DNA of 64,000 nt, from the NCBI GenBank assembly GCA_900543885.1, contig UQTA01000008.1, forward strand, positions 18,943-82,942. The letters are read 5' to 3'. Source of the DNA: an uncultured Clostridium sp. (GTDB taxonomy: Bacteria > Bacillota > Clostridia > Lachnospirales > Lachnospiraceae). The notes under the pieces were generated by a model. That model was given only the letters and a program-made list of their open reading frames with translations, did no database searches and was not told the DNA's origin. Positions 42,179-50,772 of this stretch are shown here, in pieces. The position numbers were made by a program, and so were the translations under genes. Within the stretch, counting starts at the first letter, position 1. The number at the start of each line of letters is the position of its first letter.

Positions 42179-43174
42179 ATGGAACGGAGAATTATAACAA
42201 CAGAGGCAACAGAAGAGGATGTGCGGATAGAGACCACTCTGCGTCCACAGTGCCTTGAGGATTATGTAGGACAGGAGAAGATTAAATCTACCCTGAAAAT
42301 ATACATAGAAGCAGCAAAGAGCAGAGGAGAAGCCTTGGATCATGTATTGTTTTATGGCCCTCCAGGACTTGGAAAGACCACACTTTCCGGTATCATTGCC
42401 AATGAAATGGGAACCAGGCTGAAAGTGACCAGTGGACCTGCCATTGAAAAACCGGGAGAAATGGCAGCTATTTTAAATAATCTCCAGGAGGGAGATGTCC
42501 TTTTCGTAGATGAGATCCACAGATTAAACCGTCAGGTGGAGGAAGTCCTCTATCCGGCTATGGAAGATTTTGCCATTGATATTATGCTGGGAAAAGAATC
42601 CAGTGCCAGATCCATCCGTCTGGAACTGCCTCATTTTACGCTGGTAGGAGCGACTACCAGGGCGGGACTTTTATCAGCTCCTTTAAGAGATCGTTTTGGT
42701 GTAGTCCAGCGTCTGGAATTTTACACTCCAGAAGAGCTTCGCACCATTATTTTACATTCGGCGGCGATCCTGGGAGTGGAGATCGACCCTGAAGGAGCCA
42801 TCGAACTGGCAAAACGGTCCAGAGGAACTCCAAGACTGGCAAACCGCCTTTTAAAGAGAGTAAGAGATTTTGCACAGGTAAAATATGACGGTGTGATCAC
42901 AAAAGAAGTAGCAGATTTTGCACTGGATATTATGGATGTAGATAAAATGGGACTGGATCAGAATGACAGGAATATCCTGCTGATGATCATTGAGAAGTTT
43001 TCCGGTGGTCCTGTAGGTCTGGATACTCTGGCAGCTGCTTTGGGAGAAGATGCAGGCACTCTGGAAGATGTTTATGAGCCCTATCTTTTGATGAACGGCC
43101 TTATTAACAGGACGCCGAGAGGAAGGATGGCTACAGAGAACGCATATCGCCATTTGGGCTTGGAAATGAAGTAA
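42179..43174 (+). CDS. ruvB: Holliday junction DNA helicase RuvB
   Basis: AAA+ ATPase of the RuvAB complex, 331 residues. Seen: LRPQCLEDYVGQ (21-32), Walker A GPPGLGKT (60-67), Walker B VDEIHR (110-115), sensor 1 VGATTRAG, the RDRFG arginine-finger region, and a C-terminal winged helix ending RTPRGRMATENAYRHLG. ATG 42179 follows GAGG. Part of the ruvA-ruvB-zapA run. Confidence 0.97.
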   Translation: MERRIITTEATEEDVRIETTLRPQCLEDYVGQEKIKSTLKIYIEAAKSRGEALDHVLFYGPPGLGKTTLSGIIANEMGTRLKVTSGPAIEKPGEMAAILNNLQEGDVLFVDEIHRLNRQVEEVLYPAMEDFAIDIMLGKESSARSIRLELPHFTLVGATTRAGLLSAPLRDRFGVVQRLEFYTPEELRTIILHSAAILGVEIDPEGAIELAKRSRGTPRLANRLLKRVRDFAQVKYDGVITKEVADFALDIMDVDKMGLDQNDRNILLMIIEKFSGGPVGLDTLAAALGEDAGTLEDVYEPYLLMNGLINRTPRGRMATENAYRHLGLEMK

Positions 43175-43229
43175 AAATGTGGTATCCTTTTAACGAAAAT
43201 GCCCCATAGACAGGAGATGGAAGATCAGA

Positions 43230-43943
43230 ATGGATACAAAGAATTATACACAGGTTTTAATTGATGGAAAAATATATACTTTAGGCGGAAATGAAGATGA
43301 AGCATATCTTCAGAAAGCTGCCAGCTATGTAAATGAGAAGATAACTACCATGCATGGGATCCCTGGTTTTGGCAAACAGAGTGCAGATTATCAGCAGCTG
43401 ATGCTTTTGCTGAATATAGCTGACGATTATTTTAAGGCAAAAGAAAACGCAGACCAGATGGAAGAGCAGAAAGACAGAATGGAAAAGGAGACTTACAGCT
43501 TAAAACATGAGCTGGTAAGCACCCAGATGAAGTTAGATGGCGTGTTAAAAGATCTGGAAGAACGTCAGCGCCAGCTTCAGGAGTTATCTGCAAAACTTTC
43601 AAAGACAGAACGGGAATTGCGGGCTGCCAAAAAGCAGGCTGCACAGGCTTTGGCTTCTGAAAATGAAGATGAGGAAGTAGTAGAGGATGAAGTGACAGAT
43701 ACTGTGATCGAAGGGAATGAGCCCTTAGAAGCAGGTATGTCCGGTATGAATACAGTTTCTGATGAGGCAGAACAGGCTTTAAGTGAGTCTGCTGCAGCAG
43801 AAACGGCACAGGAAGGCTTTGTTCAGGCAGAACTGCCTTTGGAGAATCCTTCTTTCCAGGCAAAGCTTTCAGACAGAGAACTTGCCAAAAAAGCTCTTCA
43901 GGCAGCCAGAAAAGCCGGTTCTCACAGAAATGGACGCAGATAA
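43230..43943 (+). CDS. zapA: ZapA-family cell division protein with long C-terminal extension
   Basis: A 237-residue protein whose first 100 or so residues form a ZapA domain (VLIDGKIYTLGGNEDEAYLQ, LMLLLNIADDYFKA), which supports FtsZ ring assembly. A coiled coil follows (about 70-145, heptads with many Glu, Lys, Leu and Gln), then a strongly acidic, low-complexity region (150-205) and a basic tail ending GSHRNGRR. Typical ZapA has only 85-110 residues, so the tail is an extension seen in some Clostridia. It starts 55 bases after ruvB and is followed by a terminator. Confidence 0.85.
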   Translation: MDTKNYTQVLIDGKIYTLGGNEDEAYLQKAASYVNEKITTMHGIPGFGKQSADYQQLMLLLNIADDYFKAKENADQMEEQKDRMEKETYSLKHELVSTQMKLDGVLKDLEERQRQLQELSAKLSKTERELRAAKKQAAQALASENEDEEVVEDEVTDTVIEGNEPLEAGMSGMNTVSDEAEQALSESAAAETAQEGFVQAELPLENPSFQAKLSDRELAKKALQAARKAGSHRNGRR

Positions 43944-43958
43944 AACAAAGATGAAACA

Positions 43959-43993
43959 AAGGGGCGCGCTACAAGTTTGCGGTCGCCCTTTTT
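43959..43993 (+). terminator. Terminator after zapA
   Basis: AAGGGGCG (43959-43966) pairs with CGCCCTTT (43984-43991), with extra inner GCG pairing, in a T5 run. Confidence 0.7.
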
Positions 43994-44017
43994 CTATACC
44001 AGGAAAGGTTTAAGATC

Positions 44018-46246
44018 ATGATGAATAAAAGAAAAGCAGAGCTTTTAGCGCCGGCCGGTTCTTTTGACAGTTTAAAGGCAGCGGTGGCAGCAGGAGCTGA
44101 CGCAATTTATATGGGCGGCAGCCGTTTTGGTGCCAGAGCTTATGCCCAGAATGCGGCAGGAGAAGAGATGGTGGAAGCCATCCGTTACGCCCATCTCCAT
44201 GGCTGCAGGTTGTATATGACGGTGAATACATTATTTAAGGAAAAGGAACTGGACGAGCTTTGTGACTACATGAAGCCCTATTATGAAGCAGGTCTGGACG
44301 GTGTTATTGTCCAGGATCTGGGAGCATTGCAGGTAATGAAACGGGCATTTCCGGGAATGGAGCTTCATGCCAGCACCCAGATGACAGTTACCAGTGTATA
44401 CAGTGCAAAAATGTTAAAGGAAATGGGCTGCTGCCGTGTGGTTCCGGCCAGAGAACTGTCATTGGAAGAAATTTCCCGTATTTACAGAGAAACAGGAATG
44501 GACATTGAGACCTTTGTTCATGGAGCTTTGTGCTACTGCTATTCCGGTCAGTGCCTGATGAGCAGCCTTATTGGGGGCCGAAGCGGCAACAGAGGCCGTT
44601 GTGCCCAGCCATGCCGTCTGCCTTACCGCGTATGGGAAGGAGACAAAGCAGAGGGAAAGAGCTTAAATAAAGAAAATCAGAAGTATGTGCTGAGCCTGAA
44701 AGATCTTTGCACTTTGGATATTCTGCCGGAGATATTAGAGGCAGGAGTCTATTCCTTAAAGATCGAAGGAAGAATGAAAAGCCCGAGATATACAGCGGGA
44801 GTGGTTCGGATTTACAGAAAATACCTGGATCTTTATGAAACCTATGGAAAAGAAGGCTACTATGTAGATCCGGAAGATAAAAAAGAACTGCTGGACCTCT
44901 TTGACAGAGGGGGATTTACTTCGGGCTACTATGAAAAGCACAATGGCAAAGATATGGTTGCCTTAAAAGAAAAGCCGGAGTTCCGTGAAGGAAACCAGAG
45001 ATTGTTTGATTTCCTGGATGAAAATTATGTCAACAAAGAGAAAAAGGAACCGGTTTTTGGAAAGGCTTATTTTGAGGAAGGAAAAAGTTCCGTTCTGGAA
45101 CTGACTCAGGGGGATGTAACTGTAAAAGTAGAAGGCCAGATCTGCCAGAGTGCCCAGAATCAGCCTGCGACGGAAGAAAAAGTGCGTAAACAGTTAAATA
45201 AGACCGGTGCGACATCCTTTTATTTTGAGCAGCTGGATATTGAAATGAAGGGAAATATCTTTCTGCCGGTACAGGCGTTAAATGAACTGCGAAGAGAAGG
45301 TTTTGAGAAACTGACGGAACATATTCTGGCTAAATGGGAGAGAAAGACAAAGGCAGAGGATGCAGAAAAAGAAAGTGCGGATGCCAGACAGTCAGCTTCT
45401 GAAGTGGATCACAAATCAGCTTTTCTTACTGCATCCTTGGAAGAAGAATGTCAGTTGGAACCGGCATTATCCTGTGATGAGGTAAAACGTATTTATCTGG
45501 ATGCAGATGGTTTTAAACCAGATCAGTGGGGAAAAATCGTAAAGCAATGTGAAGGAAAAGGGAAAGAATGTTTCCTTATGCTTCCTCATATTTTCCGGAC
45601 CCATGCTATGAAATTTTTTGCTAAAAACAGAAAAAATATGGAAAATGCCGGTTTTACAGGCGTTTTGGCCCGTACTTTGGAGGAGGTTTCCTGGCTAAAG
45701 GAAGAAAAGATCCAGATCCCCTTTGCTTTGGATGCTTCTGTTTATGCATGGAACCGGGAAGCAGTACACACATTAAAGAAAATGGGCCCGGAATTTATTA
45801 CTATGCCATGGGAATTAAACAGCCGGGAACTAAAAGCTGTAACAAAAGCCTGTGAAAAAGAAAATCTGGCAGATGAGCTGATCCTGTACGGACATGCACC
45901 TATGATGGTTTCTGCACAGTGTGTGGTAAAAACATTAAAAGGCTGTACCGCTAAGAGAGAACATCTTTTCATGAAAGACCGCACAGGAGCCGGGCTGCCG
46001 TTAAAGGCACATTGCAGCTTCTGTTATAATACTATTTTAAATCCGCTGCCATTATCTTTATTTGGCAATGAAGAGACTGTGAAAGAACTGAATCTGACTT
46101 CTCTGCGTCTTTCCTTTACAAGAGAAGGAAAAGAAGAAACGAAAAAGATCCTGGAAGCTTTTGCTGCTTCCTTTATAGAGGGAAGAGAGATTGATGAACC
46201 GGTGAAGGATTTTACAAGAGGACATTTCAGACGGGGAGTAGAATAG
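44018..46246 (+). CDS. U32 family peptidase / RNA hydroxylation-type protein
   Basis: A 742-residue U32 protein of the long type with a C-terminal DUF3656-like part. Seen: ELLAPAGSFDSLKAAVAAGADAIYMGG start, HASTQMTV, the U32 signature ETFVHGALCYCYSGQCLMS (165-182) and CAQPCR (195-200), a cysteine set (172, 179, 195, 199 with 174 extra) that in U32 relatives binds an iron-sulfur cluster. Family members include collagenase-like secreted enzymes and the TrhP/RlhA proteins that hydroxylate RNA bases; the latter role fits a cytoplasmic protein without signal peptide. It is 7 bases after which ftsW-like starts 4 bases beyond its stop. Confidence 0.88.
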   Translation: MMNKRKAELLAPAGSFDSLKAAVAAGADAIYMGGSRFGARAYAQNAAGEEMVEAIRYAHLHGCRLYMTVNTLFKEKELDELCDYMKPYYEAGLDGVIVQDLGALQVMKRAFPGMELHASTQMTVTSVYSAKMLKEMGCCRVVPARELSLEEISRIYRETGMDIETFVHGALCYCYSGQCLMSSLIGGRSGNRGRCAQPCRLPYRVWEGDKAEGKSLNKENQKYVLSLKDLCTLDILPEILEAGVYSLKIEGRMKSPRYTAGVVRIYRKYLDLYETYGKEGYYVDPEDKKELLDLFDRGGFTSGYYEKHNGKDMVALKEKPEFREGNQRLFDFLDENYVNKEKKEPVFGKAYFEEGKSSVLELTQGDVTVKVEGQICQSAQNQPATEEKVRKQLNKTGATSFYFEQLDIEMKGNIFLPVQALNELRREGFEKLTEHILAKWERKTKAEDAEKESADARQSASEVDHKSAFLTASLEEECQLEPALSCDEVKRIYLDADGFKPDQWGKIVKQCEGKGKECFLMLPHIFRTHAMKFFAKNRKNMENAGFTGVLARTLEEVSWLKEEKIQIPFALDASVYAWNREAVHTLKKMGPEFITMPWELNSRELKAVTKACEKENLADELILYGHAPMMVSAQCVVKTLKGCTAKREHLFMKDRTGAGLPLKAHCSFCYNTILNPLPLSLFGNEETVKELNLTSLRLSFTREGKEETKKILEAFAASFIEGREIDEPVKDFTRGHFRRGVE

Positions 46247-46249
46247 CCT

Positions 46250-47611
46250 ATGACAAATCTGATCGTGGAAGTATCTAAATATCTGATGATATTGCTGATG
46301 GCCATTTATACCTATGCCAATTTCCGTTTTTTTTCTTTTCCAGATCTGGAAAGGAAGAGAAAAGTATGCGCAAGGCAGAACAGGGCCATGTTTCTGCTGC
46401 ATTTTCTGGCCTATCTGGTGATGTATCTGAAAACAGAAGATGAAACATTACAGAGGATGCTTTTGGTATTTTATGTGGGACAGGTAGTATTTTTTCTGTT
46501 GTACATTTATATTTACCGTTTTATCTACAGAAACGTGTCAAGACTTCTGGTAAATAACTGCTGTATGCTGTTATCCTGTGGCTTTATTATGCTTACAAGA
46601 CTGTCTTTGGACAAAGGGCTGGATAAGGCTTTTAAGCAGTTTGTGATCGTGGCTGCTGCAGCAGTGGTCTCATGGCTGGTTCCTTTTATTATGGAGCGGT
46701 TCTGGCAGCTGTATAAATTCCAGTGGCTTTATGCGGGGATCGGACTGGCGGCACTGCTTTTGGTGTGGATCGCAGGAAATGAAAGCTTTGGAGCCCAGCT
46801 GTCGTTAACCATTGGCGGGATCTCCATCCAGCCTTCAGAGTTTGTAAAGATCAGCTTTGTATTTTTTGTGGCTTCCATGTTTTATCAGTCTCTGGATTTT
46901 AAAAACATATGTATTACAACGGTTGTGGCAGCGCTTCATGTAGTAATCCTGGTGCTGTCAAAAGACCTGGGAAGTGCATTGATCTTCTTTGTAAGCTATG
47001 TGATCATGCTGTTTATTGCTACAGGCAACTGGCTGTATCTGATCGCGGCAGGCGTGTTGGGAAAAGGTGCAACTTCAGTGGCATATGCGCTTTTTGACCA
47101 TGTAAGACGCAGATTTACAGCATGGAAAGATCCATGGGCAGATATTGACAATACAGGTTATCAGATCACCCAGTCCCTTTTCGCTATTGGAACAGGCGGC
47201 TGGTTTGGAATGGGACTGTGTCAGGGAATGCCAAACCGGATCCCGGTTGTGGAAAAAGACTTTATTTTTGCAGCTATTTCCGAAGAAATGGGTGCTATTT
47301 TCGCTATCTGTGTCCTTCTTATCTGTCTGGGCTGTTTTGTCCAGTTTATGATGATCGCTACAAAAATGCAGGCCATGTTTTATAAAATGCTGGCAGTGGG
47401 ACTGGGAATGGAATATGTGGTCCAGGTCTTTCTTACAGTGGGTGGTGTGACCAAATTTATCCCTTCAACAGGTGTAACACTTCCTTTTGTAAGTTATGGC
47501 GGAAGCTCCATTGTGACTACATTTTTGCTGTTTAGTATTATCCAGGGGCTTTACATCATTAAGCGCAATGATGAAGAAGAGATGGAAGAAATGGAGGCAC
47601 AGGAAGAATGA
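46250..47611 (+). CDS. FtsW/RodA/SpoVE-type peptidoglycan glycosyltransferase
   Basis: A 453-residue SEDS-family membrane enzyme with about ten to twelve helices that polymerises lipid II. Seen: IGGISIQPSEFVKISFVFF (the SEDS Q-P-S-E motif), LSKDLGSALIFF with the catalytic Asp region, a long outer loop with YQITQSLFAIGTGGWFG, and PNRIPVVEKDFIFAAISEEMG (N-x-P-x-x-x-x-D-F-I-F). The extended N-terminus of about 150 residues adds extra helices. Its last codons overlap the start of the transpeptidase gene, the usual SEDS plus class B PBP pair. Confidence 0.9.
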   Translation: MTNLIVEVSKYLMILLMAIYTYANFRFFSFPDLERKRKVCARQNRAMFLLHFLAYLVMYLKTEDETLQRMLLVFYVGQVVFFLLYIYIYRFIYRNVSRLLVNNCCMLLSCGFIMLTRLSLDKGLDKAFKQFVIVAAAAVVSWLVPFIMERFWQLYKFQWLYAGIGLAALLLVWIAGNESFGAQLSLTIGGISIQPSEFVKISFVFFVASMFYQSLDFKNICITTVVAALHVVILVLSKDLGSALIFFVSYVIMLFIATGNWLYLIAAGVLGKGATSVAYALFDHVRRRFTAWKDPWADIDNTGYQITQSLFAIGTGGWFGMGLCQGMPNRIPVVEKDFIFAAISEEMGAIFAICVLLICLGCFVQFMMIATKMQAMFYKMLAVGLGMEYVVQVFLTVGGVTKFIPSTGVTLPFVSYGGSSIVTTFLLFSIIQGLYIIKRNDEEEMEEMEAQEE

Positions 47612-49233
47612 AAGAACTGAAAAAAAGTGCGAGAAGAGAACCTGTCTCCAGAAAAAAAGATACGGTTGAAAAAAAGGAACAGACAGTAAAAAAGAACGTA
47701 GGAAAAAGTGAAGGCAAAGATACCAGAAGAGATGTTCTCAAAGATACGAAGAAAGATGCAGAGAAAAAATCACAAAAAGCTCCGGAAAAAGGCACTTGGA
47801 AATCGGTGATGAAAGAACGGGTATATGACCCTAACTCAAAAGTTCTGACTATTACGTATGCTTGTGTGGTTTTGTTTCTGGCACTGGCTGTATACATGGG
47901 ATATTTTCTTCAGGTAAAAAGTGAAGATGTGATCAATAACCCGTATAATGCCAGACTGGACAGCTTTTCAGACCGCATTGTGAGAGGAAGTATCCTGGCA
48001 TCCGATGGAACAGTACTGGCCCAGACTACCACGGATGACGCAGGAAATGAGACCAGAGTTTACAACTATGGAAGCGTATTTGACCATGCTGTGGGCTATT
48101 CTTCTAAGGGAAAAACGGGAATAGAGGCCATGGCAAACTTCTATCTTTTAAGCTCCCATGTAAATCTGGTAGAACAGGCGGGAAATGAGCTGGCAGGTGA
48201 GAAAAATCTAGGTGACAGCGTTGTGACTACCCTGGATATGGAATTGCAGCAGGCAGCTTATGCAGCTTTAGGTGACAGAAGAGGGGCTGTGATCGCCATG
48301 GAACCAGATACAGGAAAGATCCTGGCGATGGTTTCAAAACCAGGCTATGATCCCAATACATTGCTGCAGGACTGGGCGGCTCTTACAGACAGTTCCAATA
48401 CACAGGGACAGCTGGTAAACCGGGCAGTTTCCGGTTTATACCCCCCTGGATCCACATTTAAGATCGTAACAGCCCTTGAATATATGCGGGAACATCCAGA
48501 TGATTACAAGGATTTTCATTTTGACTGTAATGGTGTTTATCACAATGGGGATTATTCCATTAAATGCTTCCACAGTGAGGCCCACGGCAGCCAGGATTTT
48601 ATGAAAGCCTTTGCCAATTCCTGTAACGGTGCATTTTCCAGCCTGGGACTGACATTGGATCTGGACCGGTTCCATACAACAGCAGAGGAGTTATTGTTTA
48701 ATAATCCGTTGCCTTTATCAGGCTACTCTTATAAAGAAAGCTCTTTTAATATGAAAGAAGGCGCCGGAACCTGGGAGATTTTGCAGACTTCCATTGGTCA
48801 GGGAACTACCTTGATCACACCTCTTCACAATGCACTGATCACTGCGGCTATTGCTAATGGAGGAACCCTGATGAAGCCCTATATGCTGGATCGGGTAGTC
48901 AGTGCAGGGGGCGAAGAAGTGAAAAAATTCCTCCCAACTACAGGAGGAACCCTTATGACGGCTACAGAGGCAGCAAATCTTACAGAACTGATGCAGGATG
49001 TAGTAGTTGAGGGAACAGGCTCTTCTGTCCGGACCGATGCTTATACAGTAGCTGCGAAAACGGGAACAGCAGAATTTGAAACAGGAAAAGAGACACACGC
49101 CTGGTTTACAGGTTTTGCTCCGGTACAGTCACCGAAAATCGTTGTTACAGTCCTGGTGGAAGAATCCGGCAGCGGTGGAAAAATTGCAGGGCCTATTGCA
49201 AGGCAGTTGTTTGATATATATATGAGTCGTTAG
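47608..49233 (+). CDS. Class B penicillin-binding protein (PbpA/FtsI-type transpeptidase)
   Basis: A 541-residue D,D-transpeptidase partner of the preceding SEDS protein. A very basic/acidic Lys-Glu-rich cytoplasmic tail (1-78) precedes one membrane helix (79-101); the outer part has a pedestal region (SDRIVRGSILASDGT) and the transpeptidase domain with S282-T-F-K285 (PPGSTFK), S338-C-N340 and K484-T-G486 (AKTGTAE). PASTA domains are absent. The ATG overlaps the ftsW-like stop (ATGA). The length of the charged tail is unusual. Confidence 0.92.
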   Translation: MKELKKSARREPVSRKKDTVEKKEQTVKKNVGKSEGKDTRRDVLKDTKKDAEKKSQKAPEKGTWKSVMKERVYDPNSKVLTITYACVVLFLALAVYMGYFLQVKSEDVINNPYNARLDSFSDRIVRGSILASDGTVLAQTTTDDAGNETRVYNYGSVFDHAVGYSSKGKTGIEAMANFYLLSSHVNLVEQAGNELAGEKNLGDSVVTTLDMELQQAAYAALGDRRGAVIAMEPDTGKILAMVSKPGYDPNTLLQDWAALTDSSNTQGQLVNRAVSGLYPPGSTFKIVTALEYMREHPDDYKDFHFDCNGVYHNGDYSIKCFHSEAHGSQDFMKAFANSCNGAFSSLGLTLDLDRFHTTAEELLFNNPLPLSGYSYKESSFNMKEGAGTWEILQTSIGQGTTLITPLHNALITAAIANGGTLMKPYMLDRVVSAGGEEVKKFLPTTGGTLMTATEAANLTELMQDVVVEGTGSSVRTDAYTVAAKTGTAEFETGKETHAWFTGFAPVQSPKIVVTVLVEESGSGGKIAGPIARQLFDIYMSR

Positions 49234-49240
49234 TATACTC

Positions 49241-49290
49241 AGGTCTCCCGCGCTGACGCGCTCTACTGTCTGCTAACGCAGACGAGACCT
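49241..49290 (+). repeat. Branched hairpin after the penicillin-binding protein gene
   Basis: AGGTCTC (49241-49247) pairs with GAGACCT (49284-49290); inside, GCG-CTGA-CGC and GTCTGC-TAAC-GCAGAC (49268-49283) make two small hairpins, so the whole forms a three-way junction. Confidence 0.6.
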
Positions 49291-49295
49291 TCGTT

Positions 49296-49355
49296 AAGAG
49301 GTCAAGAAAAACAAATGCCCCCGTTGGTGGCGCTTGTTTTTCTTTTTGACCTCTT
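49296..49355. terminator. Long hairpin terminator between pbp and the molybdenum hydroxylase operon
   Basis: AAGAGGTCAA-GAAAAACAA (49296-49314) pairs with TTGTTTTTC and TTGACCTCTT (49334-49355). The T-rich descending arm and the flanks are suited to termination on the + strand. Confidence 0.65.
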
Positions 49356-49386
49356 ATATCTTAAAAAAGAATAACGAATACTATGG

Positions 49387-49428
49387 AAAACAGGCAGATT
49401 TCGTGTTATAATCTGCCTGTTTTGTTTT
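49387..49428 (+). terminator. Second terminator-like hairpin before the molybdenum hydroxylase operon
   Basis: AAAACAGGCAGATT (49387-49400) pairs perfectly with AATCTGCCTGTTTT (49410-49423), followed by GTTTT. A TATAAT lies in its loop (49407-49412). Confidence 0.7.
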
Positions 49429-49509
49429 AAATTTTACTAAATAACGAGATGTTTATAAGAAAAACTTATTAACATTTATTAGCACAGAGATATGAAGGGA
49501 GAAAATCAG

Positions 49510-50304
49510 GTGTTCCGAGCAGATGATTATGTTAAGGTAAGCGATCTGGCAGAAGCATACGAGCTTTGTCAGAAGCGAAGCAGTCTGGTAGTAGGTGGAA
49601 TGGTGTGGATGAAAATGACCCATATTACCAAGCGTACTATTGTAGATTTGTCCGGGCTTGGGCTGGATACAATTGAAGAAAAAGAAGGGGAGTTTTCCAT
49701 TGGCTGTATGTGCAGTTTACATCAGTTAGAGACTCATGAGGGTCTGAACCAGTATTTCGACGGTATTTTTAAAGAATGTACCAGAAATATCGTGGGTGTT
49801 CAGATGAGAAACTGCGCAACCGTAGGAGGCAGTATTTTTGCACGTTTTGGATTTTCTGATATCCTGACCTGCCTGCTGGCTCTTGATGCATATGTGGAAC
49901 TGTATCATGAGGGAACCATTCCTCTTTCTGAATTTGCAGCCAGACCTGTAAGAAGAGATCAGAAGGATATCCTGGTTCGTATTATCATAAAGAAAGACGG
50001 AAGAAAGGCTGCTTACACCAGCCAGCGCAATTCCCGTACCGATTTCCCTGTGATTGCCTGCTGCGTTTCCAATCTTGGAAATAAATGGTTTGTGTCCGTT
50101 GGAGCAAGACCTGCAAAGGCAAAGGCAGTGATCATTACAGAGGATGATTTTGATACTTTAAAAGAAATGGCAAAACAGGCGGCAGATGCCTTTACTTATG
50201 GTGACAATGTGCGTGCCAGCGGTGCGTACAGAAAAACCCTTGCAACTGTATATACCCGCCGTCTTATGGAGCAGATCAAAGGAAGGAGCGTGGGCAGAGT
50301 ATGA
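49510..50304 (+). CDS. Molybdenum hydroxylase FAD-binding subunit
   Basis: FAD subunit of a xanthine dehydrogenase/CO dehydrogenase-type molybdenum hydroxylase, 264 residues. Seen: VVGGMVWMKM near the start (FAD pyrophosphate region), RNIVGVQMRNCATVGGSIFARFGFSD with the second FAD motif R-N-x-A-T-x-G-G, and a C-terminal CODH-FAD-C domain. GTG 49510 is chosen because AAGGGAG (49495-49501) sits 8 bases upstream, whereas ATG 49492 has no ribosome site. Its end overlaps the 2Fe-2S subunit gene (ATGA). Confidence 0.88.
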   Translation: MFRADDYVKVSDLAEAYELCQKRSSLVVGGMVWMKMTHITKRTIVDLSGLGLDTIEEKEGEFSIGCMCSLHQLETHEGLNQYFDGIFKECTRNIVGVQMRNCATVGGSIFARFGFSDILTCLLALDAYVELYHEGTIPLSEFAARPVRRDQKDILVRIIIKKDGRKAAYTSQRNSRTDFPVIACCVSNLGNKWFVSVGARPAKAKAVIITEDDFDTLKEMAKQAADAFTYGDNVRASGAYRKTLATVYTRRLMEQIKGRSVGRV

Positions 50305-50768
50305 GACTTTCATTTCGTTTAAATGGAAAACAGGTAGAGACAGATGTAAGACCGGACATGTTGTTATTAGATCTGGTACGTGAACTGGGATGCTACAGTG
50401 TAAAAAGAGGCTGCGAGACAGCAAACTGCGGTCTTTGTACTGTATGGCTGGACGGAAAGCCGGTTCTGTCATGTTCCACACTTGCCATTCGTGCAGATGG
50501 CCGTCATGTGACAACACTGGAAGGTCTGCAGAAAGAGGCAGAAGAATTTGGAATGTTTTTAGCAAGAGAAGGCGGAGAGCAGTGCGGTTTCTGCAATCCG
50601 GGCTTTATTATGAATGTTCTTGCTATGGAAAAAGAATTAAAAAATCCGGATGAAGAAGATATCAAAGAATATCTTTCTGGAAATTTATGCCGCTGCAGCG
50701 GATACATGTCCCAGCTTAGGGCTGTAAAAAAATATCTGGATATGAAGCAGAGCGGAAAGGAGGCATAA
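50301..50768 (+). CDS. Molybdenum hydroxylase 2Fe-2S subunit
   Basis: A 155-residue electron-transfer subunit with two 2Fe-2S clusters. The plant-type cluster motif is Cys38, Cys43, Cys46 and Cys58 (GCETANCGLC...LSC); the second is Cys95-x2-Cys98 and Cys130-x-Cys132 (CGFC, LCRCSGY). All eight ligands are intact. Overlaps the FAD subunit gene by four bases and is followed after 4 bases by the Mo subunit, so one operon. Confidence 0.94.
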   Translation: MRLSFRLNGKQVETDVRPDMLLLDLVRELGCYSVKRGCETANCGLCTVWLDGKPVLSCSTLAIRADGRHVTTLEGLQKEAEEFGMFLAREGGEQCGFCNPGFIMNVLAMEKELKNPDEEDIKEYLSGNLCRCSGYMSQLRAVKKYLDMKQSGKEA

Positions 50769-50772
50769 GAAA

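Noticed and set aside
43432..43959. 175-residue minus-strand ORF
   Set aside because: Leu/Pro/His-rich read of the opposite strand of zapA; composition typical of a shadow frame.
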